Below are positions 1 to 8,132 of a DNA stretch of 64,000 bases, one piece after another. Within the stretch, counting starts at the first letter, position 1; each line of letters opens with the position of its first letter. The DNA is from Actinoallomurus sp040655075 (lineage in GTDB: Bacteria > Actinomycetota > Actinomycetes > Streptosporangiales > Streptosporangiaceae), in the NCBI RefSeq assembly GCF_040655075.1, contig NZ_JBFAJC010000019.1, positions 62,001 through 126,000 of the forward strand, read 5' to 3'. The position numbers and the translations under genes were made by a program. The notes under the pieces were generated by a model. That model made no database searches. It was given only the letters and a program-made list of their open reading frames with translations, and was not told the DNA's origin.

Positions 1-920
1 ATGATCGAGCGGTAGTGGGCGGCGGCGAGGTAGTAACGGACCTCGACCGGGCGGGCCCGGTCGAGCAGATCCGTCAGCAGCACGACGTTGCCGACGGACT
101 TGCTCATCTTCTCGCCGTTCACCGTGAGCAGGCCGTTGTGCAACCAGTACCGGGCGAACCCGTCGCCGGCGGCGGTCGACTGCGCGAGCTCGTTCTCGTG
201 GTGGGGGAAGATCAGGTCGACGCCGCCGCCGTGGATGTCGAAGGTCGGCCCGAGGTACTTGGTCGCCATCGCGGAGCACTCGAGGTGCCAGCCGGGGCGG
301 CCCGGCCCCCAGGGCGTCTCCCAGCTCGGCTCGCCCGGTTTGGCGCCCTTCCACAGCGCGAAGTCCCGAGCGTCGTGCTTGGCCGCCTCGTTGGGCGTGT
401 CACCGGCCGGCCGCATGTTGTCGAGCCGCTGGTTGGACAGGGCACCGTAGCGATCGGCCCAGGACTCGACGTCGAAGTAGACGTCGCCCTCGACGGTGTA
501 GGCGTGGCCCGCCTCGATGAGGCGGCGCATCAGCACGATCATCTCGGGGACGTGCCCGGTCGCGCGGGGCTCGATGGTCGGCGGCAGGCAGCCGAGGACG
601 TCGTAGCCGCGGCCGAAGACCCGCTGGTTGGCCTCTGCCACCGCGAACCACGGCACGCCGGTCTCGGCGGCGACGCGGATGATCTTGTCGTCGACGTCGG
701 TGATGTTCCGGACGAAGGTGACGTCGTAGCCGGAGGCGCGCAGCCAGCGGACCACGAGGTCGTAGATGACGCCGGAGCGAAGGTGCCCGATGTGCGGGGC
801 GGCCTGCGGCGTGGCACCACAGACGTAGATCCCCGCCCGGCCCGCCTCGAGCGGGACGAAGTCGCGGATGCTACGGGTACCGGTGTCGTAGAGGCGCAGG
901 CTCGCTTGTTCCTTAGTCAC
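1..920 (-). CDS. cysS: Cysteinyl-tRNA synthetase, partial (C-terminus outside window)
   Basis: Charges tRNA-Cys with cysteine in the cytoplasm. Read on the minus strand from a GTG at 920, the protein opens VTKEQASLRLYDTG and reaches YVCGATPQ, holding the first zinc-ligand cysteine of the class I CysRS fold, followed at once by the HIGH signature in PHIGHLRSG. The KMSKSVGN loop lies near the left edge (about 90-120), so roughly 306 of the usual 460-470 residues are present; the anticodon-binding end lies beyond base 1. The ATP-site architecture could also suit the mycothiol ligase MshC, but the N-terminus looks like actinobacterial CysRS. The gene belongs to the conserved carD-ispD-ispF-cysS neighbourhood, interrupted here by two plus-strand genes. 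Confidence 0.93.
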   Translation of the reverse strand, partial: MTKEQASLRLYDTGTRSIRDFVPLEAGRAGIYVCGATPQAAPHIGHLRSGVIYDLVVRWLRASGYDVTFVRNITDVDDKIIRVAAETGVPWFAVAEANQRVFGRGYDVLGCLPPTIEPRATGHVPEMIVLMRRLIEAGHAYTVEGDVYFDVESWADRYGALSNQRLDNMRPAGDTPNEAAKHDARDFALWKGAKPGEPSWETPWGPGRPGWHLECSAMATKYLGPTFDIHGGGVDLIFPHHENELAQSTAAGDGFARYWLHNGLLTVNGEKMSKSVGNVVLLTDLLDRARPVEVRYYLAAAHYRSI

Positions 921-1320
921 TCTTGGTGATCCTATGGTATCGTTCCGTCATTAGCACGCCCCGTGCCCAGGCGACGCGGGGCACCCTCCTCGGTCCGATA
1001 GCTGTGCAGGCTGGGCCGACAGCGTCCGGAGGGACGTGCCACGCGGGTCGGCAGTTCTGCCCGTCGACACCAGGACACGAAGACGATTGGCACATGCCCG
1101 GCACCCAGTCGGGACGATTCCTGAGTATTCCTCGGATCGCTTAGCCGATCAGAGACGCTCACGCGTAAGAGGCTATTCGATACGTGTTCGCTCCCGGCAC
1201 TGGAATCGCAAGGCTCATCCGATCATGTGCGACTCCGTGACCGTGCCGGGGCGACACGCCACACGGCGATGAGAGCAAGGACGCGTTGATCCGGTCAAGA
1301 TAGGGGAACCCTCCGAGCCG
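921..1320. other. Intergenic region between divergent cysS and the DUF2637 gene
   Basis: About 400 bases without a convincing gene. The short reading frames here lack family resemblance and ribosome sites. It must hold the cysS promoter on the minus strand and that of the DUF2637 gene on the plus strand, but I cannot pick out unambiguous -35/-10 pairs. No T-box-like or other structured leader is evident. Confidence 0.5.
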
Positions 1321-2814
1321 ATGGTTGGTTTCCCTGCTATGACTGACTCCCCCGCCCCGTACTCCACGGCGCAGCGGCGGCTGCTGACGGCCGCCGGCGG
1401 CCTCGGCGTCGCGGCGCTGGCCGGTGCGACGTTCGTGCTCTCCTATGACGACCTGCGGGCGCTCGCCGTCCAGGGTGGCGCGGCGCGCCACTGGGCGTAC
1501 CTGTACCCCGGCGTGCTCGACGGACTGATCGTCGTCGTGATCCTCTCGATCCTCACCGCGCGCCGGTCCCGCTGGTGGGCGCGTGCCGTCCGGTGGCTGC
1601 TCCTACTGGTGCTCATCGCCGGCGCCGGCGCCGCGGGGGTCGAGCGTGCCGTCCACGGCTATCGCCACCTGTCGCGCCCATGGCTGTCGGGCGGGGTCGC
1701 GGCGGCCCCCTGGGTGATCCTCGCGATCGCCGTATGGCTGTGGCTGTCCATGATCAAACAGGTCGTACGGACCCGTCGGCGCGACGCCACCGCCCCGCCG
1801 GTCCCGGATTCCCCGTCGGCCACGACCGCCTCGCCGAACGCCGAGCCGGCGAACACCCACGCCGAGCCGACCGACACCCGGCGAGCGCTCATTCCGGGCC
1901 TCTTCGACGAGGAGCCCGCCGACACCCGCCCGCTGCCGCGTCCCGCGGCACCACGCGCGCTCGGACCCGCTCCCGAGTCTCTCGGAACCGCTCCAGGGTC
2001 TCTCGGAACCGCTTCCGAGCCCGACGCCGGGACCGGCCTGGAGCCGGCGGCGCTTCGGGACGGACCGTTGCTCTCGCCGGAGTTGGCGCAGCAGGCGGAT
2101 CGCGCGTGGCAGCCCGGTCCCGCTCTGTCGCCCGCCACGGCGCCCGACGCGGAAGGCGACGCCCGGGACTCCGGGACCGATCCCCTGAGCGACTCCCGGC
2201 ACTCCGGGACCGTACGCCTGACGGACGACGCCCGAGGCTCCGGGTCCGTACCTCTGACGGACGACGAGAGAGGCTCCGGAACCGTACCTCTGACGGACGA
2301 CGACAGAGGCTCCGGGACGGTATCTCTGAGGGAGGACGCCTGGGACTCCGAGACCGTGTCCCGGGCGGACACGGACCCGGCCGATGCCGATCCCGACCCG
2401 GAGGTGAACGTGCCCGTGAACGAGACGCCCGTGGACCCTGAGCAGGAGGAGCCCCCGCCGCGCTGGGTGGCCCGGACCTCGCTGCCGACCGATGTACGGC
2501 TCGTCGGGCCGCCCCAGAGAGGGCGATCACTCGGCGACACCCAGCCCGACGGCATCAGGCTGGCGGACACCGACCCGGACGGCATCCCGATAGCCGGTGT
2601 GGCCGACGCGGCGCAGGCGAGTGAGGAGGAGGACGCGTACGCCGAGGACCGGGCCGAGGACCCGGACGCCGGCGACGCGTCCGACGACGCCCGGTCGTGG
2701 GCGGAGCAGGACGAGGGCTCTTGGCAGGCCGCCCCGGGGGCTCCCCCACGAGACGAGGACATGACCCCGCCGTCCAGCAAGTTCCGCAGCTCGCCGACGC
2801 CGCCCCGCGACTGA
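1321..2814 (+). CDS. DUF2637-type membrane protein with long repetitive tail
   Basis: The first ~165 residues contain four hydrophobic segments (about 22-42, 60-78, 90-107 and 128-148) and resemble the DUF2637 membrane domain common in actinomycetes, where it is often linked to mobile elements or DNA transfer; no activity is known. The remaining ~330 residues are predicted disordered, rich in Pro, Asp, Glu, Ser and Thr, and contain two tandem repeat blocks: a 7-residue LGTAPGS-like unit near 220-240 and a 12-residue unit near 280-345. Two starts are possible: ATG 1321, with a weak GGGGAA about 13 bases upstream, and ATG 1339, which gives the more usual MTDSPAP start but has no clear ribosome site. 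It sits alone between cysS and fahA. Confidence 0.75.
   Translation: MVGFPAMTDSPAPYSTAQRRLLTAAGGLGVAALAGATFVLSYDDLRALAVQGGAARHWAYLYPGVLDGLIVVVILSILTARRSRWWARAVRWLLLLVLIAGAGAAGVERAVHGYRHLSRPWLSGGVAAAPWVILAIAVWLWLSMIKQVVRTRRRDATAPPVPDSPSATTASPNAEPANTHAEPTDTRRALIPGLFDEEPADTRPLPRPAAPRALGPAPESLGTAPGSLGTASEPDAGTGLEPAALRDGPLLSPELAQQADRAWQPGPALSPATAPDAEGDARDSGTDPLSDSRHSGTVRLTDDARGSGSVPLTDDERGSGTVPLTDDDRGSGTVSLREDAWDSETVSRADTDPADADPDPEVNVPVNETPVDPEQEEPPPRWVARTSLPTDVRLVGPPQRGRSLGDTQPDGIRLADTDPDGIPIAGVADAAQASEEEDAYAEDRAEDPDAGDASDDARSWAEQDEGSWQAAPGAPPRDEDMTPPSSKFRSSPTPPRD
2158..2358 (+). repeat. In-frame 33-36 bp tandem repeats coding a 12-residue unit
   Basis: Five consecutive units (2158-2190, 2191-2223, 2224-2259, 2260-2295, 2296-2331) and a degenerate sixth share the layout GACGAC...GGCTCCGG..GT.CCTCTGACG. 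They encode variations on DDxRGSGTVPLT. The last three full units are the most alike and are exactly 36 bases, so the block probably grew by slippage or unequal exchange while keeping frame. Confidence 0.85.
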
Positions 2815-2866
2815 GCGCACGCCGGATCCTGCGGGATCAAATCCGCTCGGACCTGGGAAGGTATGG

Positions 2867-4075
2867 ATGATGGAGACCTGGGTTCCCGTTCCCGACGGCA
2901 GCGGATTCGGGGTGCACAACCTCCCGTACGGCGTGTTCTCCCGGCGCGGAGAGCTGCCGCGTGTGGGTGTGGCCATCGGCGACCACGTGCTGGACCTGGC
3001 CGCGCTGGCGGCGGCGGGACTGCTCGCCGACCGGCGGTGGTTCGCCTCCGGGACGCTGAACTCCTTCATGGCCGCCGGGCGCGCGGTCTGGCAGGCGACC
3101 CGGGACCGCGTGACGACGCTGCTCACCGACGCGGCGTACCGCGACCAGGTCGAGCCGCATCTCGTGCCGCAGAGCGACGCCGAACCTCGCCTGCCGTTCG
3201 ACGTGGCCGACTACGTCGACTTCTACTCCTCGCGCGACCACGCCACGAATGTCAGCCAGATCTTCCGGCCGGGCGCGGACCCGCTCCCCCCGAACTGGCT
3301 TCACCTGCCGATCGGGTACCACGGCCGGGCCGGGACCGTGGTGCCGTCGGGGACGCCGATCGTACGGCCCTGTGGGCAGCGTCGGGGCGATGACGGCCCG
3401 GTGTTCGGCCCGACCGTCAAGCTGGACGTCGAGGCGGAGGTCGGCTTCGTCGTGGGCGTGCCCTCGGCGCTCGGCCGGCCGGTGCCGACGGCCGGGTTCC
3501 GCGACCACGTGTTCGGCTTCGTGCTCGTCAACGACTGGAGCGCCCGGGACATCCAGGCATGGGAGTACCAACCACTCGGACCGTTCCTCGGCAAGTCCTT
3601 CGCGACGTCGATCTCCCCGTGGGTCGTGCCCGTGGCGGCCCTGGAGAGCGCTCGTACGGGCCCGCCGGCCCAGAGCCCGGAGCCGTTGCCGTACCTGCGT
3701 ACCGACGAGCCGTGGGGCCTGGAGATGACGCTCCAGATCGAGCTCAACGGCCACGTCGTGAGCCGCCCGCCGTTCGCGAGGATGTACTGGACCGCGCCGC
3801 AGCAGCTCGCCCACGCCACCGTGAACGGCGCCGCGCTGCGCACCGGCGACCTGATGGCCTCCGGAACGGTCTCCGGACCGACGCGGCACGAACGCGGCAG
3901 CCTGATCGAGCTCACCTGGGACGGCCGGGACCCGCTGGTGCTCCCCGACGGGCAGCGCCGGGCCTTCCTGGAGGACGGCGACACCGTACGGATCCAGGCG
4001 ACCGCCGCCGGGCCCGACGGCGTCCCGATCGGGTTCGGCGAGGTGACCGGCACCGTGCTGCCGGTGATCTGCTGA
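2867..4075 (+). CDS. fahA: Fumarylacetoacetase
   Basis: Final enzyme of tyrosine/homogentisate breakdown: hydrolyses 4-fumarylacetoacetate to fumarate and acetoacetate. The 402-residue protein has the small N-terminal FAH domain (to ~115) and the C-terminal catalytic domain. Expected signatures include DFYSSRDHATN with the metal-binding Asp and catalytic His, LPIGYHGRAGT, KLDVEAEVGFV with the metal-ligand glutamates, and LVNDWSARDIQAWEY. Length fits the family. GGGAAGG lies about seven bases before ATG 2867; an ATG codon follows immediately. No other tyrosine-catabolism gene adjoins it, so it looks like a single-gene unit inserted between cysS and ispF. Confidence 0.95.
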   Translation: MMETWVPVPDGSGFGVHNLPYGVFSRRGELPRVGVAIGDHVLDLAALAAAGLLADRRWFASGTLNSFMAAGRAVWQATRDRVTTLLTDAAYRDQVEPHLVPQSDAEPRLPFDVADYVDFYSSRDHATNVSQIFRPGADPLPPNWLHLPIGYHGRAGTVVPSGTPIVRPCGQRRGDDGPVFGPTVKLDVEAEVGFVVGVPSALGRPVPTAGFRDHVFGFVLVNDWSARDIQAWEYQPLGPFLGKSFATSISPWVVPVAALESARTGPPAQSPEPLPYLRTDEPWGLEMTLQIELNGHVVSRPPFARMYWTAPQQLAHATVNGAALRTGDLMASGTVSGPTRHERGSLIELTWDGRDPLVLPDGQRRAFLEDGDTVRIQATAAGPDGVPIGFGEVTGTVLPVIC

Positions 4076-4224
4076 ACTCCGTCGAGATCGGCGACCGCAC
4101 CGCGCCCAGCCTGTCGAGGTCGGGGGTGCCGTACCGTCGGCGGCTCCGTCGAGGTCGGCGGCCGTGGCACGGCCGAGCCCCGTCGAGAAGCGGTGGCACC
4201 GTGCCGCCGGTGGTCTGTCGGCGG
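4076..4224. terminator. Convergent intergenic segment with hairpins
   Basis: Between the convergent fahA and ispF stops lie two inverted repeats: GGCCGTG/CACGGCC around 4160-4175, and a nearly loopless CGGTGGCAC/GTGCCGCCG around 4190-4210. There is also an imperfect direct repeat of CTCCGTCGAGRTCGGCGRCCG. Neither hairpin has a U-run, so a bidirectional terminator is likely but not proven. Confidence 0.45.
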
Positions 4225-4686
4225 TCAGACGAGGACGAGGGCGGTCGCGATGGCGGCAAGCCCCTCGCCGCGGCCGGTGAGGCCCAGGCCGTCCGTCGTG
4301 GTGCCCGACACACTGACCGGGACGCCTCCCAGCGCCTCGCTCAGGGCCTTCTCCGCCTCGGCGCGCCGCGGGCCGACCCGCGGGCGAACCCCGATGACCT
4401 GGATGGAGACGTTGCCGATGGCGTGCCCCGCGGCCGTGATCCGGCGTTCGACCTCCCGCAGGAGATCCACTCCGGAGGCTCCCGCCCAACGCGGGTCGCT
4501 GGTGCCGAAGATCGCACCGAGATCACCGAGACCGGCGGCGGACAGGAGCGCGTCGCACGCCGCGTGCGCCGCGACGTCACCGTCCGAATGCCCGGCGAGA
4601 CCGTCGCCCTGACCGGGCCAGTCCAGACCGGCCACCCGCAGCGGGCGGCCAGAAGCGAACGGGTGGACGTCGACTCCGACGCCCAC
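4225..4686 (-). CDS. ispF: 2-C-methyl-D-erythritol 2,4-cyclodiphosphate synthase
   Basis: Non-mevalonate isoprenoid pathway enzyme that cyclises CDP-methylerythritol 2-phosphate to MEcPP with release of CMP. The protein begins VGVGVDVHPF, whose Asp and His are zinc ligands, and continues with AGHSDGDVAAHA, carrying the third ligand and substrate loop, then GLGDLGAIFG. Length (153 residues) matches the family. GTG 4686 gives the canonical N-terminus; TTG 4707 would add seven residues, and neither has a strong ribosome site, so expression is probably coupled to carD, which ends 26 bases upstream. IspD normally lies between carD and ispF but is missing here. Confidence 0.95.
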   Translation of the reverse strand: MGVGVDVHPFASGRPLRVAGLDWPGQGDGLAGHSDGDVAAHAACDALLSAAGLGDLGAIFGTSDPRWAGASGVDLLREVERRITAAGHAIGNVSIQVIGVRPRVGPRRAEAEKALSEALGGVPVSVSGTTTDGLGLTGRGEGLAAIATALVLV

Positions 4687-4711
4687 CCGTGGAAACCGAG
4701 TCGCCAAGGCG

Positions 4712-5194
4712 TTAGTTGGCCAAGACCTCGTCGAGGAGGGCCTCGGCCTTGTCCTCGTTGGTCTTCTCGGCCAGCGCCAGCTCGCTGACCAGTATCTGCC
4801 GCGCCTTGGCCAGCATGCGCTTCTCACCGGCCGAGAGGCCGCGCTCCTTGTCACGCCGCCACAGGTCCCGGACAACCTCAGCGACCTTGTTGACGTCGCC
4901 GGACGCGAGCTTCTCGAGGTTCGCCTTGTAACGCCTCGACCAGTTCGTGGGCTCTTCGGTGTAGGGTGCGCGAAGCACCTCGAACACCTTCTCCAGCCCC
5001 TCCTGGCCCACGACGTCGCGGACACCGACCAGCTCGGCGTTCTCCGCGGGAACGCGAACGGTGAGATCGCCCTTATCGACCTTCAGGACCAGGTAGGTCT
5101 TGTCCTGACCTTTGATGGCACGAGTCTCGATGGCTTCGATCCGAGCAGCCCCATGGTGGGGGTAGACGACAGTGTCGCCGACCTTGAAAGTCAT
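4712..5194 (-). CDS. carD: CarD-family RNA polymerase-binding regulator
   Basis: CarD binds the RNA polymerase beta subunit through an N-terminal Tudor-like domain and stabilises the open complex at rRNA and other promoters. The 160-residue product opens MTFKVGDTVVYPHHGAARIE, the typical CarD start, and its helical C-terminal DNA-binding domain contains the conserved EEPTNWSRRYKAN stretch with the minor-groove tryptophan. The start at 5194 is set by GGAAGGGG eight to nine bases upstream; the longer open frame to 5353 is not family-like. First gene of the carD-ispF unit. Confidence 0.96.
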   Translation of the reverse strand: MTFKVGDTVVYPHHGAARIEAIETRAIKGQDKTYLVLKVDKGDLTVRVPAENAELVGVRDVVGQEGLEKVFEVLRAPYTEEPTNWSRRYKANLEKLASGDVNKVAEVVRDLWRRDKERGLSAGEKRMLAKARQILVSELALAEKTNEDKAEALLDEVLAN

Positions 5195-5480
5195 GTGACA
5201 AGTACCCCTTCCGCTATGGATAAGGGTAGCACGCTGCAGGGACCTGCTGAACCGACCATCCGGACATATACGCAGGTCAGCGGGGTAATTAGGGTATTGA
5301 CAAAGCTGGAATTCGGTGTAACACCCGGCTATGAGGATTGGATTGGGCCACACCGCTCACACAGCGCCGGAAGCGGCTCATACTGGAGATGGACGAGCCG
5401 ACACGGGCCGACGGTCCCCTGTGCACGGGGAGCGCCGCCTCGGGGTGGGGCCGGCAGCGGTCCGAGAAGGTAGGTGTGGC

Positions 5481-6200
5481 GTGGGGCTTGACGGCGACCC
5501 TGACGACTATGGGCTTCCCAAGGTCGACATCGTCGTCCCGGACGATGCGCGGGAGCTCGACCGCGATGTGATCGCGTACCACCGCGAGCTGCGGCAACAC
5601 CGCCGCCGCGAGCGGTGGCGCAGGCTCGCCCGCCCGTTCACCCGCTACGGGATCGCCGCCCCGTTCATTGCCAGCGCCGTCCTCGTCGCGCTCATCAGCG
5701 GAGTGCTGATGACGGTCGTCTCACCCCGGCCCACCGACCACGCCATCCAGGTCCCCCCGACCGGCGTGGTGCGGCACCGCCCAGGAGACGCCGGCGGCGC
5801 GCTGCCCCAGGGGAACCTGATCGTGAATGGCCGGCAGATGCCGGTCGACACACTGATCAACGTGGCCGGCCTCGTCCTGATCGTTCCGCGCGACTGCCAC
5901 TGCGACGCCACCGTCACGCGACTCGCCCAGCAGGCCGTGGCCCAGGGGTTCCAGACCTGGATGATCGCGGACGGCCGCGCCGGCCGGGACGCGGACGACG
6001 TACGGCGGCTCGCCGACACGGTGGCCCGCGGCGACGCCATTCCCGCGGAGGATCCCGATCGCCTGCTGTCGACGGCCTATCGGGCGGCGGGGCTGACGGC
6101 GGTGCTCATCCGCCCCGATAGGATCGTCCGCGATGTCATCCGCGGCGTCCAGCCGACCCGGGACCTCACCCCGGACCTGAGGACGTTGCGCACCCCATAG
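5481..6200 (+). CDS. Single-pass membrane protein of unknown function, with DCHCD motif
   Basis: A 239-residue protein conserved in appearance among actinomycetes but without a function I can name. Residues 1-45 are cytoplasmic and charged (RQHRRRERWRR), one transmembrane helix spans about 52-74, and the rest (~165 residues) should be outside. The outer part has VLIVPRDCHCDATVT near residue 135, a CxC pair in what may be a thioredoxin-like fold. GTG 5481 is chosen because AGAAGG lies 10 bases upstream and the preceding open frame (5331-5480) is compositionally unlike a protein. A TTGACA hexamer at 5297-5302 may belong to its promoter, though no good -10 follows. Confidence 0.7.
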   Translation: MGLDGDPDDYGLPKVDIVVPDDARELDRDVIAYHRELRQHRRRERWRRLARPFTRYGIAAPFIASAVLVALISGVLMTVVSPRPTDHAIQVPPTGVVRHRPGDAGGALPQGNLIVNGRQMPVDTLINVAGLVLIVPRDCHCDATVTRLAQQAVAQGFQTWMIADGRAGRDADDVRRLADTVARGDAIPAEDPDRLLSTAYRAAGLTAVLIRPDRIVRDVIRGVQPTRDLTPDLRTLRTP

Positions 6201-6381
6201 CCGTCGTACGGCGGGCTCCCCCGCACGGCCGATGGCGCTCCGCGCGCGGACTCCCCGATCTTCGGGCGCCTGCGAAACCGGCCCCCCGTCGGGCCCGCGA
6301 GGGTACCCTCGCTACGCTTCACATTCGGGCGTTCCGCGCGCCTCGGAAGACTCAAGTCCTGTCCAAGGAGAGAACGACGCC

Positions 6382-7278
6382 GTGAGCCGCAACCGCCGCC
6401 GGGCCGTCGCCATGGCCATCGCCGGCGCCCTCGCCGTCGCGCCGATGGTGTCCGCCTGCGCCGCCGGCCAGCATCCGCAGTCGGTGCTGCCGACCCGCCT
6501 GACCGAGGGCGTCAACGCCTCCGTGGGCCGGGTCGACGTCCGCAACGCCTTCGTGCTCGGCCCCGAGCCGGGCCAGCGACTGCCGGTGGGCGCTTCCGCG
6601 CCGTTCTACGCCTGGATCGTCGTCAAAGGCACCTCGGCGGACAAGCTCGTCGGTGTCGAGGCGGCGGGCACGGCCCAGTCGGTCGAGGTCGCGAACGGCG
6701 GGCTGGACCTGCCGCCGAATCAGCTGATCTCCACGAACCCCCAGGCCACCGGCGAGCAGCCGCCCGGCGTGTCGACTCCGGGCGCCTCGCCGAGCGGCAC
6801 TCCGAGCGGTGTTCCGAGCGGCACGCCGACCAAGGGCGCCAAGAAGGCCCCGGTCAAGCCGGGCACGACGCCGACCGGCGCCCCGACCGCGGGCTCCCCT
6901 GCCCCCGGCGGCACGCCGAAGACTCCCAGCACGGGCGGCACCGCCGCGGAGGCCACGCCGAGCGTGGTCCTCAAGGGGCTCGCCAAGGAGCTCACGGGCG
7001 GCGAGTCGATCCGGCTGACCCTGCACTTCCAGCAGGCCGGCGCCCTCACGATCGACGTCCCCGTCGTCCCGCGGGCCGGTTACTACGCGACCTACCCGCC
7101 GGCGCCGAGCACTCCGAGCGCCCCGGCCGGCACGCCGAGCCCCGGCGCGAGCACCGGCCCGGGCGCGAGCGCGAGCCCGACCGCGGGCGGGGCCGCCCCG
7201 GCGGGCTCCGCCACCCCGGCCGCCAAGTCGGGTAAGCACGCGAAGGCCAAGAAGCCCGCCGCGAGCCCGTCCGCCTGA
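6382..7278 (+). CDS. Lipoprotein with PCu(A)C-like copper-chaperone fold
   Basis: The product starts with a signal peptide ending in a lipobox (MVSAC, Cys near residue 28), so it should be lipid-anchored outside the cell. Residues ~45-105 and ~195-235 form two halves of a PCu(A)C/DUF461-like beta sandwich; KGLAKELTGGESIRLTL followed by IDVPV closely recalls the family's final strands. The halves are separated by ~80 residues, and followed by ~60 more, of low-complexity Pro/Thr/Gly/Ser with repeated PSGTPSG units, probably a wall-spanning linker. The Met/His copper ligands are not obvious, so metal binding is unproven. GTG 6382 has AAGGAGAG nine bases upstream. Confidence 0.72.
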   Translation: MSRNRRRAVAMAIAGALAVAPMVSACAAGQHPQSVLPTRLTEGVNASVGRVDVRNAFVLGPEPGQRLPVGASAPFYAWIVVKGTSADKLVGVEAAGTAQSVEVANGGLDLPPNQLISTNPQATGEQPPGVSTPGASPSGTPSGVPSGTPTKGAKKAPVKPGTTPTGAPTAGSPAPGGTPKTPSTGGTAAEATPSVVLKGLAKELTGGESIRLTLHFQQAGALTIDVPVVPRAGYYATYPPAPSTPSAPAGTPSPGASTGPGASASPTAGGAAPAGSATPAAKSGKHAKAKKPAASPSA

Positions 7279-7291
7279 GACGCGAAGCATC

Positions 7292-7325
7292 AAGCCCGCC
7301 GACTCCGTACCGGAGCGGCGGGCTT
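7292..7325 (+). terminator. Rho-independent terminator after the lipoprotein gene
   Basis: The arms AAGCCCGCCG (7292-7301) and CGGCGGGCTT (7316-7325) pair perfectly, with an inner CTCCG/CGGAG extension around a TAC loop, followed by TTC. Confidence 0.9.
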
Positions 7326-7398
7326 TCGCGTTGCCAGCCGACTCTGAGGCGAGGGCTCCCGAGAACGGGCGGCCCTGACGGCCGGCGGTCCCGAGAAC

Positions 7399-7432
7399 GG
7401 GCGTCTCCAGCGGCTTCGCCGCGGAGACGCCC
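7399..7432 (-). terminator. Terminator hairpin for the senX3-regX3 unit
   Basis: GGGCGTCTCC (7399-7408) pairs with GGAGACGCCC (7423-7432), with an inner GCGG/CCGC stem and CTTCG loop, immediately downstream of the regX3 stop. A direct repeat TCCCGAGAACGGGCG occurs at 7357-7371 and 7389-7403. Confidence 0.8.
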
Positions 7433-7445
7433 GGCCCGTGCCTGT

Positions 7446-8132
7446 TTACTCGTCGGGCTCGAACTTGTAGCCGAGCCCGCGCACCGTGATGATGAACCGC
7501 GGCGTCGACGGGGCGGGTTCGATCTTCGCCCTGAGCCGCTTGATGTGGACGTCGAGCGTCTTGGTGTCACCGACGTAGTCGGCGCCCCACACGCGGTCGA
7601 TCAGCTGCATGCGGGTCAGCACACGTCCGGCGTTGCGCAACAGCACCTCGAGGAGCTCGAACTCCTTGAGCGGCAGCGGCACCTCGTTGCCGGAGACGGT
7701 GACGACGTGCCGCTCGACGTCCATGCGGACCGGTCCGGCCTCCAGCGTCGCGGGGGCCAGTTCCTCGCCGTCGCCTCTGCGGCGCAGCACCGCGCGGATG
7801 CGGGCGACCAGTTCACGGGAGGAGAAGGGCTTGGTCACGTAGTCGTCCGCGCCGAGCTCCAGCCCGACGACCTTGTCGACCTCGCTGTCCTTGGCCGTGA
7901 GCATGATCACGGGGACGTTCGACTTGGTGCGCAGTTCCCTGCACACCTCGGTGCCGGGGAGCCCGGGCAGCATCAGGTCGAGCAGCACAAGGTCGGCGCC
8001 GGAGCGGTCGAAGGACTCCAGGGCGTCCGGCCCGGTCGCCGCGACGGCGACTTCGAAACCCTCCTTGCGCAGCATGTACGACAGCGCGTCGCTGAACGAC
8101 TCCTCGTCTTCCACGACGAGCACTCGGGTCAC
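7446..8132 (-). CDS. regX3: Phosphate-responsive response regulator RegX3/PhoP
   Basis: OmpR-type response regulator of 228 residues. The receiver domain (1-118) has the acidic pair in VVEDEES, phospho-acceptor Asp in LVLLDLMLPG, Thr in MLTAKD and Lys in YVTKPFS. The C-terminal winged helix (~130-226) contains LTRMQLIDRVWG and RGLGYKFE. It is expected to bind PHO boxes under phosphate limitation. GTG 8132 overlaps the senX3 stop by one base (TAGTG), implying translational coupling. Neighbours senX3, phoU and gpmA match the mycobacterial and Streptomyces pho loci. Confidence 0.95.
   Translation of the reverse strand: MTRVLVVEDEESFSDALSYMLRKEGFEVAVAATGPDALESFDRSGADLVLLDLMLPGLPGTEVCRELRTKSNVPVIMLTAKDSEVDKVVGLELGADDYVTKPFSSRELVARIRAVLRRRGDGEELAPATLEAGPVRMDVERHVVTVSGNEVPLPLKEFELLEVLLRNAGRVLTRMQLIDRVWGADYVGDTKTLDVHIKRLRAKIEPAPSTPRFIITVRGLGYKFEPDE

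Noticed and set aside
2837..4489. A 550-residue minus-strand ORF across fahA
   Set aside because: Antisense shadow of fumarylacetoacetase and overlapping ispF; composition is not protein-like.
5297..5325. TTGACA at 5297 as a complete sigma-70-like promoter
   Set aside because: No acceptable -10 hexamer lies 16-18 bases downstream (TAACAC at best), so I do not list it as a promoter.
5195..5353. N-terminal extension of carD
   Set aside because: CarD homologues start at the MTFKVGD position, which has a proper ribosome site; the extra 53 residues are intergenic.
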